Positions 54,101-64,000 of a stretch of 64,000 nt of DNA are shown here, in pieces. The notes below the pieces were generated by a model. That model saw nothing but the letters and a program-made list of their open reading frames with translations. It did no database searches and was not told where the DNA came from. The stretch's first letter is position 1. The number at the start of each line of letters is the position of its first letter. The stretch is from Symsagittifera roscoffensis (taxonomy: Eukaryota > Xenacoelomorpha > Acoela > Convolutidae), in assembly GCF_963678635.1 (NCBI RefSeq), contig NC_087069.1, positions 8,382,633 to 8,446,632 on the forward strand, written 5' to 3'. Made by a program: the position numbers and the translations under genes.

Positions 54101-55995
54101 ACTCTAAACGAAGTATTATAGAAAAATAAATAATGTTTTTGCATAAAATGTTTTTGAATGAAAAAATAGTAATGGATTAAAACCAATATCAGCGTTATTA
54201 AAGTGCAAAAAAAAACTAATACATAATTGGAAGTTTCTGTTAGAATTATTTATATACGGAATCAGGAAGTAATAAAATGTTTTCAGTGTTCCATAATAAT
54301 ATAATTGCAGGTTGATATAAAATTCAAGTTTTGCGTACGGCAAAAACTGAATAGCTCAGAAAAATAGTTTTTCCTAAAATGGAAAAGCAGCATTTTAGTT
54401 TGAAACCAGGAGTTAGATGAATAAATTATGTCCAAAAACATGCCGCAAACAAACTTAGCCATTTCACATCAATAAAACCGTCATAGAGTTCAAATAGTAG
54501 CAGGAAATCCAAAAATAAGCAAACACTTTCCATATATTTAAATTTGAAATGAATAATAAATGAGACGATCCAACTAAAAGCTACCTTTCCTCAAAATCAT
54601 TACATTGCTAATGCGGAAAAAACTCTCAAAATATTATATTTGATCATCAGCATCAGTGCAAAAAATGGTTCAAATTTTTAAAATAAATTTCAAAATCATG
54701 AATTATTCAGCAAGCCACAAGGAACTCAGGTACTAAATGATTTTTACGTGAGAAGATTAATAAGAAACGGAAAAAGTAGTCAGATTGTGTGTGTGAGTTT
54801 TCGTCTTAAACGGCGTCGGTTAATCCCTTCAAACCATGAAGATTTCATCTAACTTTTGGTTTGATCACAAATTGCAAGCAAAGCATCAAAAAAATAATCC
54901 ACACAGGTTAACAAAAAAAAACTCAAAAAAAAAATGGAAATAAACGTTGTCTGGTCACCAGAATAGGTTCTAAAACTTTATTGTCGAAAAATATCTGTTG
55001 TTGAGAAAATTATTGTTTATTAAACAAGACTTATACTTTACGCTGATAAACAGCATATACCTTTACGGGTATTTTAGTTAGAATGCAAAACGCAAAAATT
55101 GGCTAACTTTTTCGAAACATTTCTTTACGACGGATTTTTTCACGAAGGGTTGGGGGTCCAAACAATATTAACTAGCAATAGAGTATTTAGAAACTTTTTG
55201 AACATGTAATAGAAGTTGCTCAATGATACGTTACAAAAAAAACTTGTCGTATCATTACTTCAACGGACACAATTTCCATCCAAAAAGCATGAACACAAAC
55301 TTGCAGTACATGTACTATTGTCTAATGAAAATAAATCCGTTCAAAAGCAGCTGTAGTTATAGAGCAGAATCATCCAAAACTTTTCCTTGTTCCAACCTTC
55401 TCAAGCTTAAATTCCAGACCAAGAAAATTTTGATTAAAAAAAGTTAAACAGAAAATTCGATTTTGAAGTTTTCATCCCACGTCAAGAACAATTTTCCTGG
55501 AAACATCGAAAACGACGTGTTAGCAGTAAATCGTATGTTGGTCACAAGCATTTGGCAGAATGGTTTCATGAGTTAGAAGGTCCCCAACGTTATATCTATA
55601 AGATTAAAACAAAAAATTCTACATTTATGGCTCAAGCTTTCCATTAGTCATAAAGCAATATTCAATATAACCTTTGGATTATCAAATCTTTAGCAGTAAA
55701 AAAAATGTCAAAAAATTATTGAACGTTATATTTGTTTCGCAGAAAGGTTTTTATAAAAATGGCATCTGAAACCCAAAAGCACCTACGCTCATATGAGAAC
55801 AAATGAGCCGGATGAGTTTCCATGAATAGACACAACTGAGTCCTCAAAAATTCAAGCCGATTCAAGAAAATGACACGCTAAACTTCTGGTATACCAGGGC
55901 AGAGCCCTGAAAATAACGGCTTTTTTTCATTGATCTCAAACAGTTTTTCGCTATATAAAATTTGATGAAGTGTAAAATTTGAAATCCAAATTTTA
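54101..55995. other. Non-coding, nothing recognised
   Basis: AT-rich. Short open frames at 54116-54343 and 55223-55447 lack features. No gene supported. Confidence 0.4.
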
Positions 55996-58900
55996 CCTTT
56001 CCCTCACTCAAAAGCCCATGCCAGTTAGTAGGTGTTAGAAGTTGAGTCAATTAGCTTGCCTCAAAACAATTTTGAGTGACTCGGTAATTCATTGGAGATA
56101 GGTCGAAAAAACTGATGGAATATCTGTGCTTGGGTTGAATTGTTTTTCTCCAGACAAATTTCGGCTTTTTAACTAACAATTTTTGACGAATTTTTTTAAA
56201 AAAATATCAGTCAAAAGGTATTGTTGCACTGAACTCAAAATTTGAAAAAATACCTGTGATTATTTTTTTTAATGCTAAGGGGTTTTAGAGATTGTCATTT
56301 GGTCAGCTTCGGATAATTAAAGCGCGATACATCCCATGCTAATAAGGCGATAGCGGAGATTGATTCCGATTAAGAATTCAATCTAAATAGGATTCCAGCA
56401 GGCTATTTTATCTAATTAATACTTTGCTATGTGCGACCAAAGTCACTTTGTTCTCTACAAAGTGAGTGTAAGAGAGTGGTTCTCAAAAAAGTTCAAAAAA
56501 ATGAACTTTTTTTTCGAAAATTTCATCAATTCTTGGAAAGCGAACCTTACTCCATAGACCTTAAATGCAGATGGAAGTTTCAGAGCCCTGCCTTGATACC
56601 AGCAGCCAAGTTCGCGTTTATGCTTTTAACAACATAGATTGATTTTTGAAAGCGCGCTTAGAAGCGCCCCGATTATGGTCAAATTAACAAGGATCAAAAC
56701 CCCAAAAAATTACAAATATTAATCACTCGTGAAATCTTTTGCTTAAAATTGAAATAAAAGAATCGATATTTTGTGGCTAGTTTAAAATCAAATATGAAAG
56801 ATGCTTATACATTGACAGGAAAACACATCACAATAATATCAGCAATCACAAGCTTCAATTTCTCCATTTGATCTTCCTCAATCAGGTAGCGTTCGATAAA
56901 AATTTTTCCTCAAAACATCCGCATGAATTATTTGAAACAAGAAAACGGCAAGTCACTTTGTGAGATACCTCCGATGTTTTTGTTGACATGGTTCATACAA
57001 TTTGGCAAACCATGCTTGTTTCCTGCTGGGTTCAGATAAAAGCTTAACCAAAATTGATAAAAATAAATAGGAAATTTCCAAAAAAGAAAACGAGAATAGC
57101 CGGTCGCTGTGCAAATAGCACAGAACTTTCCGACCACATTCTCAAAGAAAAAAAGTTTTTTCTTCAAGCTAGGGTCTTTTTTAATATGATAATTCATGCA
57201 ACCCAGTCTGATGACTATTCGCGGTACCTGATTTTGTGTGAAAAAAAAATAAAAAACATCCGAATACAAAAATGTTCCCCATTGGTATTGGTCAAAACAA
57301 AAAACAGCTGGAAACTCTGCAAGACGCACAAAAAGCACAAATTATTCCGACCGAACTGATTTGGGAAAAAAATTCAAAAATAGGAAATAATTTTGAAAAA
57401 ATTGGAAAAAAATTGAAAATGGGTTAAACTGGGTAAAAAACTCAAGAAAACGCGGTAGTTTTAGTCACATGACGTCATGATTATAATACAATTAAGCATC
57501 CGAGGTTATGTTCCCATTGAACTCTGCCTAAAATATTCTGAAAACGAGAGGAATTCAGACCAGTTTTTTTGACACTAAGATAATTTGCGGATTTTATACA
57601 GAATCCCAGTCCCGAACAACAGATGTTCAATATGATTTCCTTGTTGACCCTCTACAAATTTTAAACGCACCCCACTTCAGAATGAAATACCGTTTCATGG
57701 GGGAAGCTTGTCAAGATTTTCTTTTATGCACTTTTCTGTCGCCCTGAAAATTTTTGTCGTCCTGAAAATCGTCACTCATTACAGCTAGCTATTTTGCTGA
57801 TTTCTTTTTCAATTACAAACTAAACTTTTTTCCTTGGCTTACTTCAGTTTTAGCAAATTATAGTTTTTAAGCAAAGCTTTATAAAATATTGGAAAAGTTT
57901 TTGCATTAAAAAATTTCTTACAATGAAAAAAAAATCATTTTAGTTCAACTTAATTCCGCGTTGAACTGTTTGCTTTCAATATAAAGAATTAATTTAAAAA
58001 ATTTCAAAACTAGTTTTTTGTCTTTTAATCATTTGAGGGGTTCAACAAAACACGAATATTTGCTTACTTTGCTCGATTTTTTCCCCAAACCCAAAAAAAA
58101 GTGGGGAAGGCTAAAAAATGAAAGAGACTTTACAGCAACTCAACCAATCGTCTGAAAAACCTATTCAATCAAGGGAGATTTTTGTAAGGGTTATCTTGGT
58201 TGGAAGATTTTGCAGGATGTAGATTATCTTTTAAATGAAAGATATGAGATTATCTTGCTAATGTGTTGAAAGAGAAAGGTAGGTAGGTTATTTTGCGAGA
58301 TCTTGCAAAATAACCATCCTAAAAACTCCGGCTTAAATAACAAATAATTAAGCGAAATTAGGTATATGATTAAAACCAGCAAATTTTAATTAAAATTGCA
58401 AAAAATTTATTAAGTTAGTTGAAAAAAAACGATTGGGGAATTGGTTGTTTTCGGTTTCTGAGATTTGAAAAATTTGAGTTTCACCAAAAAATCTGAAGTG
58501 CCATTAAAAAAATTGCAAATGAGAGTCACCAAAGCCTCCAGTAATTATTGACGACGCTAGAAAGATCAACAGACATAGGAAATAGGGGGAAAATGAGTGA
58601 AAAAAAAAACTAAAATTCATCTTTTGCTTTTAGTGATTATCTTTGCTTGCAATTATGTCAAAACATTCATTTTCGTTTTGGCGACAATTTGTGTTTATCT
58701 TTTTTGAAAAATTTAGCTATATGTAGCCGATCCAACTTTAAAAATAGCCACCTAACTAAAAAAAACGAGAAAAAAAATTAAACAATTTGGGCGGAACCGC
58801 CTAGCGGGCTGGGCGTAATCATTCGTAGCTAAGATTGTTTCCTTCTTGCACGAACGCTATAACTTGTCTTAGCGCGTTAAGCTGTTTTTTTTCCACACAA

Positions 58901-59049
58901 AACGACATCTTGGAAGATCTTACTTATCTTTAAAAGAGGTTATATTCAAAGGTCTTTTAAAGAGAAACAAATTTTTACAAAATCTTGCAAAATATCTTCC
59001 CTTCACTGAGGAATACACTAAGCAATTGTGTATTGAGGAATACACTAAG
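55996..59049. repeat. Tandem duplication of 3.05 kb, unit 1
   Basis: Near-identical to 59050-62085 in direct orientation (offset 3054). Differences are a handful of substitutions and homopolymer length changes. The unit includes a D1 repeat copy at its left side, a perfect hairpin GGTTATTTTGC...GCAAAATAACC at 58286-58315 and several AGATCTTGCAAAATA-type motifs. A 136-codon minus-strand frame (56928-57338) is present in both units but matches nothing and is Phe-rich, so I do not call it a gene. Confidence 0.95.
56095..56470 (+). repeat. Dispersed repeat family D1, copy in unit 1
   Basis: Shares CTCCAGACAAATTTCGGCTTTT, AAAGGTATTGTTGCACTGAAC and AAAGCGCGATACATC with 39795-40390. Confidence 0.6.
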
Positions 59050-59050
59050 C
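59008..59050. repeat. Duplicated 16-mer at the duplication junction
   Basis: GAGGAATACACTAAGC occurs at 59008-59023 and 59035-59050, separated by AATTGTGTATT. Only the first copy belongs to the unit. The second is inserted exactly where unit 1 meets unit 2, a typical mark of templated end-joining. Confidence 0.85.
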
Positions 59051-62000
59051 CTTTCCCTCACTCAAAAGCCCATGCCAGTTAGTAGGTGTTAGAAGTTGAG
59101 TCAATTAGCTTGCCTCAAAACAATTTTGAGTGACTCGGTAATTCATTGGAGATAGGTCGAAAAAACTGATGGAATATCTGTGCTTGGGTTGAATTGTTTT
59201 TCTCCAGACAAATTTCGGCTTTTTAACTAACAATTTTTGACGAATTTTTTAAAAAAAATATCAGTCAAAAGGTATTGTTGCACTGAACTCAAAATTAAAA
59301 AAAATACCTGTGATTATTTTTTTTAATGCTAAGGGGTTTTAGAGATTGTCATTTGGTCAGCTTCGGATAATTAAAGCGCGATACATCCCATGCTAATAAG
59401 GCGATAGCGGAGATTGATTCCGATTAAGAATTCAATCTAAATAGGATTCCAGCAGGCTATTTTATCTAATTAATACTTTGCTATGTGCGACCAAAGTCAC
59501 TTTGTTCTCTACAAAGTGAGTGTAAGAGAGTGGTTCTCAAAAAAGTTCAAAAAAATGAACTTTTTTTTCGAAAATTTCATCAATTCTTGGAAAGCGAACC
59601 TTACTCCATAGACCTTAAATGCAGATGGAAGTTTCAGAGCCCTGCCTTGATACCAGCAGCCAAGTTCGCGTTTATGCTTTTAACAACATAGATTGATTTT
59701 TGAAAGCGCGCTTAGAAGCGCCCCGATTATGGTCAAATTAACAAGGATCAAAACCCCAAAAAATTACAAATATTAATCACTCGTGAAATATTTTGCTTAA
59801 AATTGAAATAAAAGAATCGATATTTTGTGGCTAGTTTAAAATCAAATATGAAAGATGCTTATACATTGACAGGAAAACACATCACAATAATATCAGCAAT
59901 CACAAGCTTCAATTTCTCCATTTGATCTTCCTCAATCAGGTAGCGTTCGATAAAATTTTTTCCTCAAAACATCCGCATGAATTATTTGAAACAAGAAAAC
60001 GGCAAGTCACTTTGTGAGATACCTCCGATGTTTTTGTTGACATGGTTCATACAATTTGGCAAACCATGCTTGTTTCCTGCTGGGTTCAGATAAAAGCTTA
60101 ACCAAAATTGATAAAAATAAATAGGAAATTTCCAAAAAAGAAAACGAGAATAGCCGGTCGCTGTGCAAATAGCACAGAACTTTCCGACCACATTCTCAAA
60201 GAAAAAAAGTTTTTTCTTCAAGCTAGGGTCTTTTTTAATATGATAATTCATGCAACCCAGTCTGATGACTATTCGCGGTACCTGATTTTGTGTGAAAAAA
60301 AAATAAAAAACATCCGAATACAAAAATGTTCCCCATTGGTATTGGTCAAAACAAAAAACAGCTGGAAACTCTGCAAGACGCACAAAAAGCACAAATTATT
60401 CCGACCGAACTGATTTGGGAAAAAAATTCAAAAATAGGAAATAATTTTGAAAAAATTGGAAAAAAATTGAAAATGGGTTAAACTGGGTAAAAAACTCAAG
60501 AAAACGCGGTAGTTTTAGTCACATGACGTCATGATTATAATACAATTAAGCATCCGAGGTTATGTTCCCATTGAACTCTGCCTAAAATATTCTGAAAACG
60601 AGAGGAATTCAGACCAGTTTTTTTGACACTAAGATAATTTACGGATTTTATACAGAATCCCAGTCCCGAACAACAGATGTTCAATATGATTTCCTTGTTG
60701 ACCCTCTACAAATTTTAAACGCACCCCACTTCAGAATGAAATACCGTTTCATGGGGGAAGCTTGTCAAGATTTTCTTTTATGCACTTTTCTGTCGCCCTG
60801 AAAATTTTTGTCGTCCTGAAAATCGTCACTCATTACAGCTAGCTATTTTGCTGATTTCTTTTTCAATTACAAACTAAACTTTTTTCCTTGGCTTACTTCA
60901 GTTTTAGCAAATTATAGTTTTTAAGCAAAGCTTTATAAAATATTGGAAAAGTTTTTGCATTAAAAAATTTCTTACAATGAAAAAAAAAATCATTTTAGTT
61001 CAACTTAATTCCGCGTTGAACTGTTTGCTTTCAATATAAAGAATTAATTTAAAAAATTTCAAAACTAGTTTTTTGTCTTTTAATCATTTGAGGGGTTCAA
61101 CAAAACACGAATATTTGCTTACTTTGCTCGATTTTTTCCCCAAACCCAAAAAAAAGTGGGGAAGGCTAAAAAATGAAAGAGACTTTACAGCAACTCAACC
61201 AATCGTCTGAAAAACCTATTCAATCAAGGGAGATTTTTGTAAGGGTTATCTTGGTTGGAAGATTTTGCAGGATGTAGATTATCTTTTAAATGAAAGATAT
61301 GAGATTATCTTGCTAATGTGTTGAAAGAGAAAGGTAGGTAGGTTATTTTGCGAGATCTTGCAAAATAGCCATCCTAAAAACTCCGGCTTAAATAACAAAT
61401 AATTAAGCGAAATTAGGTATATGATTAAAACCAGCAAATTTTAATTAAAATTGCAAAAAATTTATTAAGTTAGTTGAAAAAAAAACGATTGGGGAATTGG
61501 TTGTTTTCGGTTTCTGAGATTTGAAAAATTTGAGTTTCACCAAAAAATCTGAAGTGCCATTAAAAAAATTGCAAATGAGAGTCACCAAAGCCTCCAGTAA
61601 TTATTGACGACGCTAGAAAGATCAACAGACATAGGAAATAGGGGGAAAATGAGTGAAAAAAAAAACTAAAATTCATCTTTTGCTTTTAGTGATTATCTTT
61701 GCTTGCAATTATGTCAAAACATTCATTTTCGTTTTGGCGACAATTTGTGTTTATCTTTTTTGAAAAATTTAGCTATATGTAGCCGATCCAACTTTAAAAA
61801 TAGCCACCTAACTAAAAAAAACGAGAAAAAAAATTAAACAATTTGGGCGGAACCGCCTAGCGGGCTGGGCGTAATCATTCGTAGCTAAGATTGTTTCCTT
61901 CTTGCACGAACGCTATAACTTGTCTTAGCGCGTTAAGCTGTTTTTTTTCCACACAAAACGACATCTTGGAAGATCTTACTTATCTTTAAAAGAGGTTATA

Positions 62001-62085
62001 TTCAAAGGTCTTTTAAAGAGAAACAAATTTTTACAAAATCTTGCAAAATATCTTCCCTTCACTGAGGAATACACTAAGCAATTGT
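59050..62085. repeat. Tandem duplication of 3.05 kb, unit 2
   Basis: Second direct unit, ending at CAATTGT (62085). One base change (AATAACC to AATAGCC) breaks the hairpin seen in unit 1. The D1 copy recurs at about 59149-59524. Confidence 0.95.
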
Positions 62086-62099
62086 TTTCCACTTTTTTC

Positions 62100-63066
62100 T
62101 CGCACCGAAATTTCATGGATAACAATCGAGTATGATGGAGTTTTGCTGACTAAAATGTTGTCTGTATAAACGACTTTCATAGCAATCGTAGACAAAGTAA
62201 TGGATTTTTAATCCATTTTAATCGATTATTTTCGAAAAATAAAAAAAATAAAGTCTATTATAATCGAGTATAATTAACTTTTGTTTTCAAAATAATGGAT
62301 AATTTTTGTACATAAAAATCATGAAAATTGATTAGATTTTGTAAACAATGACTCTACTTTTTGCAAAACTCGACCAAACCCGTTCATCCAGGGGCGGCCG
62401 ATATGAAGTAACTTTCTAAAAAGTGCCCAAAAACGGCATTTTTGACCATTTTTTTCCAAAAATTTGCCTCCGTTTTTTAAGTGTTTTGGGAGTGCTCGGA
62501 TATTTAAATTGGCCGACCTGAAAAAAAACTGACTAAGTTTTCGGTTTTTCTTAAAGCACCCCACGTCCCCGCCACCTACGACCACCCCACGCCCCCCCCC
62601 CCCATACGTTCCTCCTAAGCGAGGTAACTGTGTAGTTCAGGTAAACGTGGGGTTGGGGGTAGTGTGAGGTCTACTCAACAACAGGCTGCCCCCACCCCAC
62701 ACCACGCCACCCGGTTTTGGGAGTGCTCGGAAATTCAAATTGGCCGAACTGAGAAAAAAACAGACTTAATTTTCAATTTTTTTTAAGTATCCCCCCGCGT
62801 CCCCCTCACGTCCTCCCCGGGTCCTCGCCACCTAGCGATTGAAATAAGGAAAAAGTTGAAATTTTGCGAGAGAACAAAATAATCCATTATAATCGATTAT
62901 AATCAATAATATTGGGATTTTATTGCTCAACAAATAGTATCATTGTAATCCATTTTTAATTGATTATAATCGATTACTTTTGTTATTTTATAGAGACTGA
63001 CAATAAAAATCCAATAATCCAAAAATCAAATTCAATCGATTATTATCCACAAAACTTCAGTGCGGG
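62100..63066. mobile_element. Terminal-inverted-repeat element with GC-rich core
   Basis: The left end CGCACCGAAATTTCATGGAT and the right end, reverse-complemented (CGCACTGAAGTTTTGTGGAT), are inverted repeats continuing through AATCGA. Subterminal ATCGATTATAATCGAT-type palindromes occur at about 62220, 62260, 62890, 62965 and 63040. The core (62380-62840) holds two imperfect ~240-bp units, each with GTTTTGGGAGTGCTCGGA, TTCAAATTGGCCGA and a C-rich tail. No transposase frame. A non-autonomous DNA transposon is the best reading. Confidence 0.65.
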
Positions 63067-64000
63067 TTTCTCGGGGTCATTTGTAATAAATTTTTCGGGG
63101 TCATAGTTCCTAAAGGTCATAGTACAAATATGAAGGCCATATTTCTCTTGTAATAAATAGAGGATCAAAACTCAATTATTTGCAATTATCTGTTTGAGTT
63201 TGAAAGTTGTTAGCTAATTCCAAACCTAACATTTGTATCTCGAAAGAGCAAATTTGTGTACAAATTTACAGAATTGATTATCGTAATTTCTAAGTTGCCG
63301 AACTTTTGCAGAAAAACAATCATGAAAAAACATTGGGATTCATTGATCAACATATGTGGATTTTCTTTATCAAATTTTAATTTTTTGCTCTTATTAATTC
63401 TTTCACACGGTCAGCATCATCATGGAACAATTTAGGATGCATTACAATTTAAAAAATTCAATTTTCATCTCAGATAAAAATGAAGTTTTGATAACAGATT
63501 TTAGCCAACAACTGCTTTTCATTAGCAAAAAAATCAAACTTAGTTAGCCTTGCATTTGACAAAAAAAATCCTTAAATATTTAACAAAAGCAACCTACCAT
63601 CAATTTTCAAAAAAGGCTTAAGTTTTGTTTGATTTTAAGTTGAGACGTTGTCGTCTGTGCCATCGATCGAAATTGATTCGAATGTGCCGCGGAACTGGGC
63701 TTCTCTTATGTTTCAACTGCCCACAGACCGAAACGAAGCTGGAAGAGCCTGTTCCCTGAAAAGGTCAGTCTTCGAGGTCAAAGAATTAAAGGTCAGAGAA
63801 GTTACAAGTAAGATGAGTTGAAGGTCAAAAAGCAGTCGTACTCTAAAGGTCAAAGTAGTTGGACGTATTTGATATGCATACAAACTAGCAGATTTCTAAC
63901 TGTAAAAACTTAAGCAAAAAAAATGTTCAAAATTTAACACGTTCGGATTTTGCCAGCACTGATAGAGTCAGAAAAAATTAGCGTCTGGAAAAAATGGCTG
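63067..64000. other. Non-coding with repeated GGTCA motifs
   Basis: GGGTCAT/AGGTCAT occurs three times at 63075-63125, and AGGTCA five times in direct orientation starting at 63762, 63775, 63790, 63822 and 63847. AGGTCA is the nuclear-receptor half-site, but spacing is irregular and no gene is visible nearby. Confidence 0.45.

Noticed and set aside
56928-57338. 136-codon minus-strand frame, duplicated at 59982-60392, and its 101-codon plus-strand partner
   Set aside because: Begins at a non-ATG-like context, is dominated by Phe/Lys from T/A runs, matches no family, and its conservation only reflects the recent duplication.

Overview
This is AT-rich eukaryotic nuclear DNA made mostly of mobile elements and their debris. 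It contains LTR retroelements (BEL/Pao and Ty3/gypsy-like), foldback elements with TA target sites, short introns with TACTAAC-type branch points, one TATA plus TCAGTT promoter, and no operons. An invertebrate animal is likely, perhaps an arthropod; I cannot name the species. A 200-N assembly gap lies at 30650-30849. I recognise no conserved housekeeping gene.

Layout. 1-6300: non-coding DNA with three foldback elements, dispersed-repeat fragments, a decayed signal-peptide exon and a fossil env piece (about 5518-5950). 6301-14666: a 4.18-kb direct tandem duplication. Each unit carries the 3' end of a large retrovirus-like element together with flanking host repeat. 12676-29628, minus strand: that element. 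From its 5' side it has a small leader ORF, gag, protease, RT, RNase H and integrase. Two small membrane-protein ORFs (V and W) follow, then a Met-less 385-codon ORF (X), env, a large unknown ORF (Y) and a spliced 3' gene (Z). It is lightly damaged: several frameshifts lie at homopolymer runs, and most in-frame stops can be explained by C:G to T:A changes. I could not identify its LTRs.

31123-33063: two small candidate secreted-peptide genes inside a repeat family built around the palindrome CAGATCTG, which recurs at 41733-42501. 34600-36200: a degenerate repeat of about 720 bp. 37570-39030, plus strand: a fossil BEL/Pao pol. 44253-51558, minus strand: a complete, apparently young BEL/Pao element with 188-bp LTRs, a 5-bp target duplication and one intact 2177-codon ORF. 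52323-54100: a truncated signal-peptide exon, a 169-bp-period repeat and one unrecognised 173-aa ORF. 55996-62085: a second tandem duplication of 3.05 kb. 62100-63066: a terminal-inverted-repeat element with a GC-rich core.

The most notable content is the retrovirus-like element, at least 17 kb long. It has about six ORFs beyond gag, pol and env, tight start/stop overlaps around env, and short spliceosomal introns in its 3' gene. Most accessory frames were found by hand translation of the minus strand because they are short, lack Met or carry a stop.
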